Shown: positions 1 to 9,433, numbered from the stretch's first letter. The stretch: 64,000 nt of DNA from Tangfeifania diversioriginum (GCA_945873105.1 CAMCBW010000027.1:1-64000); one strand, 5' to 3'. The notes: a model not told the origin generated them from the letters alone. Numbers and translations: made by a program.

Positions 1-157
1 AGAATCTACGAAATTTTACAGATTCTAAGCATTTCACTACTGGACAAAACACCTATAAGAGAGATACTTACGAAGTGCGATTACAATAATTTCAAAGAAC
101 GAGAAGATAAACAATTAATAATCAGTGGGTTTTAAGTGCCCACTCATGACATAATAA

Positions 158-1315
158 TCAAAACAAATCATCAAAAGGACTTTTTATGTTTTGCAGGCTT
201 TTTGTCGAGACATGCGTGTATATCTCTGTTGTTTTGCTGCTTTTATGTCCCAAAAGCTCCTGAATGTAACGCAAATCAGTGCCGCTCTCCAATAGATGTG
301 TGGCATAACTGTGCCGAAGCCAGTGCAAGGTAACAGGTTTAGTTATCCTGGCTTTAATGCAACTTATCTTTAGCACCTTGGCCAGACTTGCTTCCGAGTA
401 TTGTTCATGGTTGTTTTGACCTTCAAAGAGCCATTTGCTGGGTCTATAGCATTTGTAATATTCACGCAATATCCCGATGATTTTCTGCGATATTGGGGCA
501 ATTCTGTCTTTGTTCCCTTTTGATTGCCTAATAATTAGCAATCCTCTTTTGCTGTCAACATCCGGTAGTCTTAAATTCAATAATTCACTGCGCCTTAACC
601 CACATGCATAAATCAGACTTAACATCGCCCGATGTTTGATATTAGCCGGAGATTGCAAAATGGCAGCTACCTCCTCCTTGCTCAAAACATTTGGTAAAGC
701 ATGAGAGCGTCTTGGGCGTTCCAATTGCTCCACTACCAATTGAACCCCCTCCATGCGGCTGTAAAACAATTTTAATGCATTCACGACCTGATTCTGTAAG
801 GTTCCCGAATAACCATTGGCCAGAATGTAACGGTTGTTGAAGTCTATAAGATCAGAATTGGTAATCTCTTCAATTTTTTTTCCGCAAAAGAACCGGAAAA
901 ATAGGTTCAAACAGTCACAATAGACTTTCACAGTTCGATCACTGTAACGCTTGCTCACCATCCATTCCCGAAACTGCCGTATCCTCTCCTCCTTGTCCGG
1001 ATCTTTTTTGGCAAAGGGACCGGTGGACCGAACCTTGCCATTGGCGGTACGCCTGCATTTTATACTTCCCAGAATTAAGGCAGCATGATCGCTTTTTGCA
1101 TGCAGGTAATAAGCTTCGCCAAAGTCGTGCTTGAATTTTTCAGGATGAAACTCACTGCAAGGAATGTACCAGCCTTGGAGGGTATTACTCCATCTGGCTG
1201 TGGTATGCGATTTCAACCGGCGGATTAGTTCTGAATCGTAGGCAATGACCAGATATACAACTGGTTCGGTGTCACAAAGTGCGTATCTCAGTTCAATGGC
1301 TGCCCTGTTTTCCAT
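158..1315 (-). CDS. Tyrosine recombinase / integrase
   Basis: A site-specific recombinase of the phage integrase family, 385 residues. The catalytic set is complete: Arg241 (CGLRRSEL), Lys266 (SKGNKD), His331-x-x-Arg334 (HWLRH), His357 (LLGHKS) and the nucleophile Tyr366 (TEIYTHVS). Residues 1-100 form an N-terminal extension with a WSNTLQGWYIP motif, ahead of a SAM-like core-binding domain at about 105-195; this layout is common among Bacteroidota integrases. It is the first gene in the window and has no clear partner. No att site or invertible promoter with long inverted repeats is visible beside it, so whether it belongs to a mobile element or acts in local DNA inversion is open. Confidence 0.92.
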   Translation of the reverse strand: MENRAAIELRYALCDTEPVVYLVIAYDSELIRRLKSHTTARWSNTLQGWYIPCSEFHPEKFKHDFGEAYYLHAKSDHAALILGSIKCRRTANGKVRSTGPFAKKDPDKEERIRQFREWMVSKRYSDRTVKVYCDCLNLFFRFFCGKKIEEITNSDLIDFNNRYILANGYSGTLQNQVVNALKLFYSRMEGVQLVVEQLERPRRSHALPNVLSKEEVAAILQSPANIKHRAMLSLIYACGLRRSELLNLRLPDVDSKRGLLIIRQSKGNKDRIAPISQKIIGILREYYKCYRPSKWLFEGQNNHEQYSEASLAKVLKISCIKARITKPVTLHWLRHSYATHLLESGTDLRYIQELLGHKSSKTTEIYTHVSTKSLQNIKSPFDDLF

Positions 1316-1634
1316 CGGCTCAACTTTTAGTGTCTATTAAAGTTAAGCTATTTTGGGCTAAAACGGAAGACATTCAAAAATATTACACAGCGCATTTATG
1401 ACTCCTAGATGAAACTGATAACAGCTTTGAAATTGTTGCATTATGTAAGATTTACAAGAGAAAAAAATGAGGTACACAACTTGTTTTTCCTCTAAAAATT
1501 CTGCCACGAGCGACAATTTCAATGCTGTTTCAAATTTCGTGGCGGAGCAATAAAATTCTCTGTGAAAGAACTTTTACGACTTCTGTCTTATATAACGAAG
1601 ATAGGAAAAAATCACCAAACGACCAAATGATTTT
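1316..1634. other. Intergenic gap between rodA and the recombinase
   Basis: No gene, RNA or strong repeat is visible in this 319-bp stretch. It lies downstream of rodA and upstream of the recombinase, so it should hold the end of the elongation operon and the recombinase promoter. The only structure seen is a weak 7-bp inverted pair (GCCACGA and TCGTGGC, about 1503-1543) with a long loop. Confidence 0.6.
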
Positions 1635-3059
1635 CTACCGCAGATTCTTCGTTCTGCTGGCATCCAGCCGGATAAAGATAAAGAGTAGGACGGTAAATGA
1701 CCATAGGGAGGATCCTCCGTAACTAAAGAAGGGGAGGGGAATCCCGATGACAGGCGCCAGTCCGATGGTCATAGAAATATTGATGGCAATGTGGAAAAAG
1801 AGGATACTGGCCACGCAATAGCCGTATATCCTGCTGAAGATCGACCGCTGTCGCTCTGCCAGGTAAATCAGCCGGATCAACAATGTCAGGAAGAGGAGTA
1901 TAACCACTGTCGTGCCCAGGAATCCCCACTCTTCCCCAACTGTACAGAAGATGAAGTCAGTGCTCTGTTCCGGCACAAAGTTGTATTTTGTCTGGGTTCC
2001 CTTTAAAAATCCCTTGCCAATTATTCCTCCCGATCCAATGGCAATCTTTGACTGGTGTACATTGTAACCGGCACCCAACAAATCATTTTTGATCCCCAGT
2101 AAATTGTCCACCCTGTCGCGTTGGTGTGAGATCAATACATTGCGGTAAAAGTAGTTAACCGACAGGGTGATGGCGATGGAGAAGATGAAAAACAGCAGCA
2201 CAAACCATGCCTGGCGGATGTGTGCCTTGAATCCATATCCAATAAAAACCAAAATGGTAATGGCAGAGGTTATCACAAGCAATTCAAAAGGGGATGCATC
2301 AAATCCTATGATATTTTTCAATCCAAAAGATAATCCATAAAGCAGCACGACCAGGACCAAACCGATGACTCCTTCTTTGATGCTCTGTCTCAGGATAGTA
2401 AACAGAATCAATGAAACAAAAAGCAACAATATCAATATTTGAAATTGTGTCCACAACAAGGCAAGGATAAAAAGGACGACTGCCGTAAAGCCGGCAACCA
2501 GGAAAATATCGGGAAGACCTTCACGGTAGAAGACAAGGATGAAGACCGCAAACACCAATGCCGAGCCTGTGTCGTTTTGAACCAGGATCAGGAGTGCCGG
2601 AACCGCAATCATGGCGCCAAGGACCAGGTAGGATTTGGTATTTGCCATTTTAAAGTTGAACTGGCTCATGTACTTGGCTATCGCCAGACTGGTTGCAAAC
2701 TTTCCAAGCTCTGCAGGTTGTAGAAGAACCCCTCCAATATCGAACCAGGCTTTTGCCCCATTGATCTCCTTTCCAAAGAAAAGTACTGCCACCAGCAACA
2801 GTAAAATGAAGATATAAATATGATTGGCAAACGCAACGTAGAATTTACTGTCAACGATCAAAACGCTTATGGCCAAAAAGATGCCGGCAATGATCCATAT
2901 CAGCTGTTTGCCGTATTGCTGGCCCAGGTCAAAAATACTGCTGTGCTCCTCACTGTACACGGCAGCATAGATATTGATCCATCCCAGAAATACCAATGAA
3001 AGGTATATGAGGATAGAGATCCAATCCAAATTCAGCAATAAGTTGTCGTTACTCTTCAT
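1635..3059 (-). CDS. rodA: RodA, SEDS peptidoglycan glycosyltransferase
   Basis: SEDS-family integral membrane glycosyltransferase that polymerises lipid II during cell elongation, working with the transpeptidase PBP2 encoded just upstream. Family motifs are clear: GAKAWFDIGG, QPAELGK, QNDTGSALVF, the conserved Asp before LGAGY (the position of the catalytic Asp in RodA), QSKIAIGSGG and the C-terminal PFFSYGGSS. At 474 residues it is longer than proteobacterial RodA because of extra membrane helices in the middle (about 200-300), as expected for Bacteroidota. The ATG at 3059 is the only sensible start. It is the last gene of the purH-mreBCD-mrdA-rodA series, but 360 bp of repeats separate it from mrdA, so it may have its own promoter. 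Confidence 0.95.
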   Translation of the reverse strand: MKSNDNLLLNLDWISILIYLSLVFLGWINIYAAVYSEEHSSIFDLGQQYGKQLIWIIAGIFLAISVLIVDSKFYVAFANHIYIFILLLLVAVLFFGKEINGAKAWFDIGGVLLQPAELGKFATSLAIAKYMSQFNFKMANTKSYLVLGAMIAVPALLILVQNDTGSALVFAVFILVFYREGLPDIFLVAGFTAVVLFILALLWTQFQILILLLFVSLILFTILRQSIKEGVIGLVLVVLLYGLSFGLKNIIGFDASPFELLVITSAITILVFIGYGFKAHIRQAWFVLLFFIFSIAITLSVNYFYRNVLISHQRDRVDNLLGIKNDLLGAGYNVHQSKIAIGSGGIIGKGFLKGTQTKYNFVPEQSTDFIFCTVGEEWGFLGTTVVILLFLTLLIRLIYLAERQRSIFSRIYGYCVASILFFHIAINISMTIGLAPVIGIPLPFFSYGGSSLWSFTVLLFIFIRLDASRTKNLR

Positions 3060-3073
3060 TGATTCTTAAAAAA

Positions 3074-3101
3074 GCTGTTGGCTATTAGCTGTTAGCCATA
3101 C
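3074..3101. repeat. Four-unit heptad repeat upstream of rodA
   Basis: Four consecutive 7-base words: GCTGTTG, GCTATTA, GCTGTTA, GCCATAC. It starts 15 bp upstream of the rodA start codon. It has the same period, but not the same sequence, as the heptad arrays listed elsewhere. Confidence 0.6.
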
Positions 3102-3117
3102 TTGAATTTATACTTTT

Positions 3118-3237
3118 AATCCCGCCAGGGATTTTATGTGGGTAGAAAATCGACAAATAGTGATTATCTCGTCCCATATGGGACGAAATGGACTATTTAT
3201 CATTTGCTTTCTACCCACATATTATACCTCCGGTATA
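3118..3237. repeat. Three palindromes on a 52-bp grid (RAYT-type repeat)
   Basis: Three short palindromes lie at equal spacing: AATCCC-gcca-GGGATT centred at 3125.5, CGTCCCATATGGGACG centred at 3177.5 and TATACC-tcc-GGTATA centred at 3230. The spacers are inverted copies of each other (TATGTGGGTAGAAA against TTTCTACCCACATA), so the whole element can fold into one long hairpin. Spacing and palindrome type match the arrays beside the HUH transposase at 24.8-25.5 kb, where TTTCTATAAATAT takes the place of TTTCTACCCACAT. Confidence 0.75.
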
Positions 3238-3295
3238 TTGATTTTCAAAATTTAAACTGTTGCTAAGACAAACCATCATTTGGTCACAAATGCTA

Positions 3296-3420
3296 CTTTA
3301 TCCTTTATCCTTTACCCTTTATCCTTTACCCTTTACCCTTTACCCTTTACCCTTTACCCTTTATCCTTTACCCTTTACCCTTTATCCTTTACCCTTTATC
3401 CTTTACCCTTTATCCTTTAT
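3296..3420. repeat. Heptad minisatellite CTTTAYC between mrdA and rodA
   Basis: About 18 tandem copies of a 7-bp word alternating CTTTACC and CTTTATC. On the coding strand of the operon this reads GGTAAAG/GGATAAAG and begins directly at the mrdA stop codon. ORFs of 61 and 101 residues called across it (LYPLPFT repeats) are translations of the repeat and not genes. Confidence 0.9.
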
Positions 3421-5252
3421 CAATCCCCTCCCGTCAGATGCATAGCAGATATTAAATCTGTGCTCAGCATGTTCTCTTCCAGGTATTTTCTTTTGGGGGA
3501 AATGGAGTCGGTGAGGTATTTTTCGATGATCAGACTGGCGATAGGAGCGGCATATCGGGCACCCCAGACGCCATTCTCCACATAAACACAAATGGCAATC
3601 TTAGGATCATCCTTGGGGGCGAATGCCACAAAAGCAGAGTGTGCTTCCCCGTGGGGATTCTGGATGGTACCCGTTTTGCCACAAATGGCCAGTCCTTCGA
3701 CCCTTGCAGCAGTGCGGGCAGTACCATTCTCCACTACCTGTGCCATCCCATCGGTGATGATGTTAAAAAGGTAAGGATCGGCGGAAGTAACATGTTTGTC
3801 AAACGTAAGTACCTTCTCTGTACGGTCGTAATCTACCACACTTCTGACCACATGGGGTGCGATGTAGTAGCCTTTGTTGGCGATGATGGAGACCATATTG
3901 GCCAACTGAAGCGGGGTCAGCAACAACTCTCCCTGTCCGATGGAGAGCGAACGGATGGTCATCACATTCCAGTGACTCTTGCCGAAAAATCGATCGTAAT
4001 AGCTTGTTTTAGGGACATTACCGGCGGTTTCTGCCGTTAAATCACCTCCAATGCGCTTTCCCATACCCAGGTCGATCAAATGGTTCCTCCAGGCTTCAAA
4101 TCCCTCTTCCGAAGTAGGATATTTGTTGATGGTTGCCCGGAAAGCCTGAAAAAAGTAGGAGTTACACGATTCACGGATGGCACTGCTCAAAGGTAATGGG
4201 GTTTCGTGGCTATGGGTACATTTGATGGGGAGCGATCTCACGCCGTTGCAGGAGTAACGGACTCCTTCGCTGAGGAGGCCCTCTTCCAGTCCGATGATGG
4301 CGTTGGCCAGTTTAAAGGTGGATCCGGGAGGGTATGAGGAGGTGATGGCCCTGTTAAGCATTGGTTTAAGCGGATCGTTCAGCAGTTTGATGCGGTTCTT
4401 GGTACTTTCACGTCCTACAAACATTCCGGGATCAAAAGTTGGCGAACTTGCCAGAATCATGATCTCGCCTGTGGCCGGTTCGATGGCCACAATACTTCCA
4501 ACCTTTCCGGCCAGCAGTCGCTCACCGTAGGCCTGCAAATCCGCATGCAAGGTAGAAATCAAATTTTTACCGATCATGGCAGCTGTATCCATTTTTCCTT
4601 TTTCAAAGGAACCCTTGATGCGGTTGTGTACATCCACCATCATGTAGGAAATTCCCTTTACCCCTCTTAGTTCAGCTTCATAGGCCTGCTCTATGCCGGA
4701 AATGCCTATGTAGTCGCCACTCTCGTAGTACTTGTCTTCGTCTACTTTCTTCTGATCTACCTCATTTACATAGCCGAGAATATGGGAGGCAATGGTGGCA
4801 GGATATTGCCTGAGGGTACGGGCCTGGATGAAGAATCCAGGGTATTTGAAAAGCTGCTCCTGCAGAACCGCATAGCGGTGGGACGATAGCTGTTTAATGA
4901 TCGGGGATGCCTTGTACATGGAGAAGCTTCTTGCCTTCTTGATCTCACTCACCAGATCGGCCTTTTCTACGCCAACGATCCTGCAGAAAGAGAGGGTATC
5001 AAATGCTTTCATCTCCCTGGGAGTTACCAATACGTCATAGGCCGCCTGGTTGTATACAATCAATTTGTTGTTACGGTCGTAGACCAATCCTCTGGCAGGG
5101 TAGTTGATCTGCCGGCGGAGGACATTGCTGGCTGCAGATATTTTGTAGGAGGAGTCGATAACCTGTATGTAAAATAGGCGGGCAATCATGACCAAAGCGG
5201 TCAGACTAAAAATGCCAATCAAAAGGTATTGTCTCTTGGTGTAGGTATCCAC
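3420..5252 (-). CDS. mrdA: Penicillin-binding protein 2 (elongation transpeptidase)
   Basis: Class B PBP that cross-links peptidoglycan during side-wall growth, partner of RodA. One N-terminal membrane anchor (about 9-31) is followed by the PBP dimerisation domain and a transpeptidase domain with all three active-site motifs: S311-T-F-K314, S362-C-N364 and K526-T-G528-T. The 610 residues are normal for the family. It sits 164 bp downstream of mreD, and the gap carries two heptad repeats. Its TGA stop directly abuts the CTTTAYC minisatellite. Confidence 0.96.
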   Translation of the reverse strand: MDTYTKRQYLLIGIFSLTALVMIARLFYIQVIDSSYKISAASNVLRRQINYPARGLVYDRNNKLIVYNQAAYDVLVTPREMKAFDTLSFCRIVGVEKADLVSEIKKARSFSMYKASPIIKQLSSHRYAVLQEQLFKYPGFFIQARTLRQYPATIASHILGYVNEVDQKKVDEDKYYESGDYIGISGIEQAYEAELRGVKGISYMMVDVHNRIKGSFEKGKMDTAAMIGKNLISTLHADLQAYGERLLAGKVGSIVAIEPATGEIMILASSPTFDPGMFVGRESTKNRIKLLNDPLKPMLNRAITSSYPPGSTFKLANAIIGLEEGLLSEGVRYSCNGVRSLPIKCTHSHETPLPLSSAIRESCNSYFFQAFRATINKYPTSEEGFEAWRNHLIDLGMGKRIGGDLTAETAGNVPKTSYYDRFFGKSHWNVMTIRSLSIGQGELLLTPLQLANMVSIIANKGYYIAPHVVRSVVDYDRTEKVLTFDKHVTSADPYLFNIITDGMAQVVENGTARTAARVEGLAICGKTGTIQNPHGEAHSAFVAFAPKDDPKIAICVYVENGVWGARYAAPIASLIIEKYLTDSISPKRKYLEENMLSTDLISAMHLTGGD

Positions 5253-5301
5253 TTTTATACTTTATTCAATTTGTCTGAAACAGGTATTGATCTAATTTTA
5301 T

Positions 5302-5407
5302 AAGGCCAAAGGCTAAAGTTTAAAGGCTAAAGTAAAAACGCCATTGCCAAACTCTATTCAACTCCGGGCTCCTAACGCGTAACTCTCAACTTTCAACGCT
5401 CAACTTC
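5302..5407. repeat. Two heptad repeats between mreD and mrdA
   Basis: Two separate sets of 7-base words sit in the mreD-mrdA gap. At 5302-5336: AAGGCCA, AAGGCTA, AAGTTTA, AAGGCTA, AAGTAAA. At 5373-5407: TAACGCG, TAACTCT, CAACTTT, CAACGCT, CAACTTC. The second set begins about 10 bp after the mreD stop. Their sequences are unrelated, but the period is seven in both. Confidence 0.75.
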
Positions 5408-5416
5408 TTTCAGCGC

Positions 5417-5923
5417 CTACTTTCTGAAAAACAGAAACTGACTTATGACAATCAAGGCTACGGATAGGATTCCGCTCAAGACAGCCCTTGCCAGCGTAAA
5501 AAGGATGCCCTGAAAAGTAAAAGCCTCGAGCATAAACAAGAGGAGGTGATGTATGGTCACAAAAATAGCCGTGTAGCCGATAAACCAATTGACACTCATG
5601 GTGGAAATCCGTGGGGCTGAAACCGATTCCCGCGTTTCCCGTGTCGAAATTTTGTTGAGAATTCCCGGTCTGATAAAACCTATCAGGACGCAAACAGCCG
5701 TATGCACCCCGAGTGTGTTGGTAAAAGCATCGATCGACAGGCCAAGAACAAACCCCAGGGATATGAGCAAGGCTCGTGGCGTATCATAGGGCAGGAGAAG
5801 CAGGAAAATAAGGTAGAAGTAGGGGGAGATCATCCTGAAAATCAGGATACGATTGAGTACCAGTACCTGAAGCAAGACTGCAACTACAAAGATCAGCGAA
5901 TATTTGAGCAGGTTATTTACCAT
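5417..5923 (-). CDS. mreD: MreD, rod-complex membrane protein
   Basis: Small integral membrane subunit of the elongasome, 168 residues, almost entirely hydrophobic with about five predicted helices. Identification rests on size, hydrophobic profile and position: it follows mreC, overlapping it by 11 bp, and precedes mrdA. The overlap suggests translational coupling with MreC. Sequence conservation in MreD is low, so context carries much of the weight. Confidence 0.88.
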   Translation of the reverse strand: MVNNLLKYSLIFVVAVLLQVLVLNRILIFRMISPYFYLIFLLLLPYDTPRALLISLGFVLGLSIDAFTNTLGVHTAVCVLIGFIRPGILNKISTRETRESVSAPRISTMSVNWFIGYTAIFVTIHHLLLFMLEAFTFQGILFTLARAVLSGILSVALIVISQFLFFRK

Positions 5924-6782
5924 CGTTGTTCAAGGATTCAAGTTTGTTGATCTCTTTTATCTGCCTGTTTTCTACCAGCGCCACCTGAACAATACTTCTG
6001 AAGTCTACCGCAAGCTGTACATCAATCTTGTAGAAATTGCTACCGGAGCCAATGGAATAGTCTGTTACAATACCAATTTCTAGTCCTTCAGGGAAACTGG
6101 ATGAAAAGCCGGTTGTTACCACTGTATCTCCGTTCTCCACAGGCACATGGTAAGGTATTTCGTTCAATTGTACTTTCCGGTAATTTTGGCCGTTCCAGGA
6201 CAAAGAACCAAAGAAATCATTCCGTTTGATTTTTGCACTCAATTTCCATCGCTCGTTCAAAATCGAGATGACGGAACAGTAGTTGTCACCAACATCCGTT
6301 ACCAGACCGACGACCCTTCCTGCTGAAACGACACCCATATTGGTCTTAACTCCCTGGTAACGTCCCTTGTTCAGTGTGAGAAAATTGTGACGCTGGTTCA
6401 CAGAGTTGTTGATTACCCTGGCAGTAGTAAAGAAATAGACAATTTTGTTGAGTGAATCCCTGGTCATGGTGATCAAAGGATTTCTCTCTGCCTGGATACT
6501 TTGCAGTGAATTGTTGCTGCTTCTGAGTTGGTAATGCTGCAAGGCTGTTCTTAACTGCGCATTCTCTTCAGCCAGCTCCGTATTTGCCTTCTTAAGGTCG
6601 AAAACCTGAAAGATACCTGCAAAATTCTCAAAGAAATAACCACTGATTCCATTGCTGGAGGTCAGGAATTTCGCCTGCTGGTAATTGTTGTAGGATACGA
6701 CCAGGGAAAGCGAGAAAACTTCAAGAAAAACAAACAGAAAGATGTAATGATACCTTAGGATTAACCTAAAAAGATTCCTCAT
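5913..6782 (-). CDS. mreC: MreC, periplasmic elongasome scaffold
   Basis: Rod shape-determining protein of 289 residues, anchored by one N-terminal helix (about 10-30). A coiled coil follows at about 60-95 (KKANTELAEENAQLRTAL) and then the paired beta-barrel domain, including GRVVGLVTDVGDNYCSV and VVTTGFSSSFPEGLEIG. In the family, MreC links cytoplasmic MreB to the periplasmic parts of PBP2-RodA. It lies 14 bp downstream of mreB and overlaps mreD. Confidence 0.95.
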   Translation of the reverse strand: MRNLFRLILRYHYIFLFVFLEVFSLSLVVSYNNYQQAKFLTSSNGISGYFFENFAGIFQVFDLKKANTELAEENAQLRTALQHYQLRSSNNSLQSIQAERNPLITMTRDSLNKIVYFFTTARVINNSVNQRHNFLTLNKGRYQGVKTNMGVVSAGRVVGLVTDVGDNYCSVISILNERWKLSAKIKRNDFFGSLSWNGQNYRKVQLNEIPYHVPVENGDTVVTTGFSSSFPEGLEIGIVTDYSIGSGSNFYKIDVQLAVDFRSIVQVALVENRQIKEINKLESLNNDGK

Positions 6783-6796
6783 GTTTTATTTGGCTG

Positions 6797-7819
6797 TTAT
6801 CGAAGCAGGAATGAGAATTTATCCACGTTCTTCAAAGCTACCCCAGTACCCCGGGCCACTGCCCGCAGCGGATCTTCCGCAATGCGGAACGGAATATTGA
6901 ATTTTTCATACAATCTTTTGTCCAATCCGCGCAACAGTGCACCACCACCTGCCAGCCAGATTCCGCGTTTGTAGATATCAGCATACAACTCCGGCGGGGT
7001 GTGTTCCAGTGCATTGGTGATCGCAGTCTCAATCTTTGAGATCGACTTATCCAGGCAGTGTGCAATTTCAGTGTAGGTGACATGCACATCGATGGGCATC
7101 GCGGTCATTTGGTTCGGCCCTTTAACGATCATATCAGCCGGTGGATCGTCGAGTTCGGTCATGGCAGAGCCCACCACAATTTTGATCTCTTCGGCAGTCC
7201 TTTCGCCAATCTTCACATTGTGCTGGTGGCGCATGTGCTCCATGATATCGGCAGTCAAATCATCGCCGGCAATCCGTATGGATTTATTGGTAACAATACC
7301 TCCGAGGGAGATGACGGCAATTTCAGTGGTTCCGCCACCGATGTCCACCACCATGTTTCCTTCCGGTGCTTCTACATCCAATCCGATACCAATGGCAGCG
7401 GCCATAGGTTCATAAATCATGTAGACATCCCTGCCTCCGGCATGCTCGGCGGAGTCACGAACGGCACGTATTTCAACTTCTGTAGAACCTGATGGGATAC
7501 AAATGACCATTTTCAGGGCTGGCGCAAAGAAACGTTTCTTTGGATTGATCATTTTGATCATTCCCCTGATCATTTGTTCAGCGGCATTGAAGTCTGCGAT
7601 AACCCCATCGCGCAAAGGACGGATCGTTTTCAGGTTGGAGTGCGTTTTGCCCTGCATCTGACGGGCCTTTTCTCCGATGGCTACCAGCTTTTCCGTCTTG
7701 GTGTCGATGGTAACGACAGATGGTTCATCCACCACAACTTTCCCATTGTGGATGATGATGGTATTTGCTGTACCGAGGTCAATTGCAATTTCCTGTGTCA
7801 GAAATGAAAAGAAACTCAT
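6797..7819 (-). CDS. mreB: MreB, actin-like cytoskeletal protein
   Basis: Bacterial actin that guides side-wall synthesis in the cytoplasm, 340 residues. The ATPase fold signatures are present: IDLGTANT at residues 13-20, the phosphate-2 motif VVDIGGGTTEIAV and the adenosine motif WLAGGGALLRGLD. Length and start are standard. It is separated by 17 bp from purH upstream and 14 bp from mreC downstream, consistent with one operon. Confidence 0.97.
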   Translation of the reverse strand: MSFFSFLTQEIAIDLGTANTIIIHNGKVVVDEPSVVTIDTKTEKLVAIGEKARQMQGKTHSNLKTIRPLRDGVIADFNAAEQMIRGMIKMINPKKRFFAPALKMVICIPSGSTEVEIRAVRDSAEHAGGRDVYMIYEPMAAAIGIGLDVEAPEGNMVVDIGGGTTEIAVISLGGIVTNKSIRIAGDDLTADIMEHMRHQHNVKIGERTAEEIKIVVGSAMTELDDPPADMIVKGPNQMTAMPIDVHVTYTEIAHCLDKSISKIETAITNALEHTPPELYADIYKRGIWLAGGGALLRGLDKRLYEKFNIPFRIAEDPLRAVARGTGVALKNVDKFSFLLR

Positions 7820-7836
7820 ATTGTATATTTTTTTAT

Positions 7837-9360
7837 TTAATGTTTAAAATGTCTGAACCCTGTTGTTACCATCGACATTTGATGGTTGTTGCAGAATTCG
7901 ACAGACTCTTTGTCCCTGATGGATCCGCCGGGTTGAATGACAGACTTGATTCCTTCCTTGTGTGCGATTTCCACACAGTCGGGGAAAGGGAAGAATGCAT
8001 CGGAGGCCATAACGGCTCCCTCCAGTTCAAAGCTGAAGGATTTGGCCTTTTCGATGGCCTGCCTCAAGGCGTCTACCCTGGATGTCTGTCCAACTCCACT
8101 GGCCAAAAGTTGTTTGCCTTTTGCCAGTACAATGGTATTGGATTTTGACTGTTTCACCAAACGATTGGCAAACAAAAGATCAGAAATTTCATCTTCGGTA
8201 GGTGAATTTATTGTAACCGGCTTTAGATCTTCAGCAGTTTCCTTTTTTGAGTCCCTGTCCTGAAGGATAACTCCATTTAATACCGTTCTATATTGCTGAT
8301 CCTGAAGTTTATCTGACTTCCGAACAAGTACAATCAGATTTTTCTTACCTTTGAGTACTTCCAGTGCCTCGGGGGTATAGGATGGTGCAATCATCACTTC
8401 AAAGAATATTTTTGAGGCCTCTTCGGCGGTGATTCCATCAACTTCCCTGTTGGTGACGAAAATTCCGCCAAAAGCAGAGACTGGGTCACCGGCGAGCGCC
8501 GCACGAAATGCTTCTGTAACATTTTCACGGGAGGCACAACCACAGGCATTGTTGTGCTTGAGGATGGCAAATGTGGTTTCGGTAAATTCATCGATCAGGT
8601 TGACTGCGGCATCGATGTCCAGCAAATTGTTGTAGGAGATCTCCTTGCCCTGCAGTTGCTCAAACATCTCTTCAAAATCTCCGAAGAAGAGTCCCTTTTG
8701 GTGGGGATTTTCCCCATACCTGAGCGATTTAGCCTGGTTGTAGCTTTGACGGAAAACCTCGCTGGTATCACCGGCGAAATAGTTGTAGATGGCCGTGTCG
8801 TAGTGGGAGGAGGTTGCAAAAGCTTCGGCTGCAAACTGCCTGCGATCTTCCAGGGTAGTCGCGCAATTCTGGCTGTGGAGCAGCTGGAGCAATTTGCCAT
8901 ATTGTCCCTGGTGGGAGACAATCACCACATCCTTGTGGTTTTTTGCGGCAGCCCTGATCAGCGAGATGCCCCCAATGTCGATTTTCTCGATGATCTCGGC
9001 ATCCGTAGCTCCTGATTTTACAGTTGCTTCAAAAGGGTAAAGGTCTACTACAACCAGATCAATCTCTGGTATCTCATATTCTGACAATTGAGATTTGTCA
9101 CCATCATTTTCGCGACGTGCCAGGATTCCCCCGAAAACCTTGGGATGAAGTGTCTTGACCCTTCCTCCCAGGATGGAAGGATAACCTGTCAGCTCTTCTA
9201 CGGCAACCACCGGAATTTTGAGCGATTCGATGAATTGTTTTGTTCCCCCGGTGGAGTACAGGATCACTCCTGATTCATGCAATTTCTGAATGATCTCCTC
9301 CAGTCCATCCTTGTAGTAAACGGAGACCAAAGCAGACTTTATATTTTTTAAATTACTCAT
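7837..9360 (-). CDS. purH: Bifunctional PurH (AICAR transformylase / IMP cyclohydrolase)
   Basis: Catalyses the last two steps of de novo IMP synthesis. The N-terminal MGS-like cyclohydrolase domain has STGGTKQFI and GGRVKTLHPK. The C-terminal transformylase domain has the catalytic Lys-His pair in KHNNACG and ends in TTGFRHFKH. The ATG at 9360 (MSNLKNIKSALVSVYYKDG) was chosen because homologous PurH proteins begin there, nine codons inside the longest ORF; it gives 507 residues. It heads the mreBCD-mrdA-rodA series, a gene order typical of Bacteroidales. Confidence 0.95.
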   Translation of the reverse strand: MSNLKNIKSALVSVYYKDGLEEIIQKLHESGVILYSTGGTKQFIESLKIPVVAVEELTGYPSILGGRVKTLHPKVFGGILARRENDGDKSQLSEYEIPEIDLVVVDLYPFEATVKSGATDAEIIEKIDIGGISLIRAAAKNHKDVVIVSHQGQYGKLLQLLHSQNCATTLEDRRQFAAEAFATSSHYDTAIYNYFAGDTSEVFRQSYNQAKSLRYGENPHQKGLFFGDFEEMFEQLQGKEISYNNLLDIDAAVNLIDEFTETTFAILKHNNACGCASRENVTEAFRAALAGDPVSAFGGIFVTNREVDGITAEEASKIFFEVMIAPSYTPEALEVLKGKKNLIVLVRKSDKLQDQQYRTVLNGVILQDRDSKKETAEDLKPVTINSPTEDEISDLLFANRLVKQSKSNTIVLAKGKQLLASGVGQTSRVDALRQAIEKAKSFSFELEGAVMASDAFFPFPDCVEIAHKEGIKSVIQPGGSIRDKESVEFCNNHQMSMVTTGFRHFKH

Positions 9361-9384
9361 TCTTAATTCCTTAAAAATTTTCCA

Positions 9385-9392
9385 CAAAAGTA
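9385..9392 (-). promoter_or_regulatory. Candidate -7 box for purH
   Basis: On the minus strand this reads TACTTTTG, a full match to the Bacteroidota -7 consensus TAnnTTTG, 24 bp upstream of the chosen purH start. No TTG is visible at the right distance for the -33 element, so support is partial. It lies in the 73-bp divergent space shared with the MacB-like permease gene. Confidence 0.4.
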
Positions 9393-9433
9393 ATAAAAAT
9401 AGTTTTAACTTTCGGCTGAAATCGACCCATCCT

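Noticed and set aside
1503-1543. Invertible promoter beside the tyrosine recombinase
   Set aside because: The inverted arms are only seven bases long with a 27-base loop, shorter than the sites known for phase-variable inversion, and no promoter boxes lie between them.
3260-3585. ORFs of 61 and 101 residues (LYPLPFT repeats)
   Set aside because: They are translations of the CTTTAYC minisatellite, the second also running into mrdA in the wrong strand. No ribosome site or domain.
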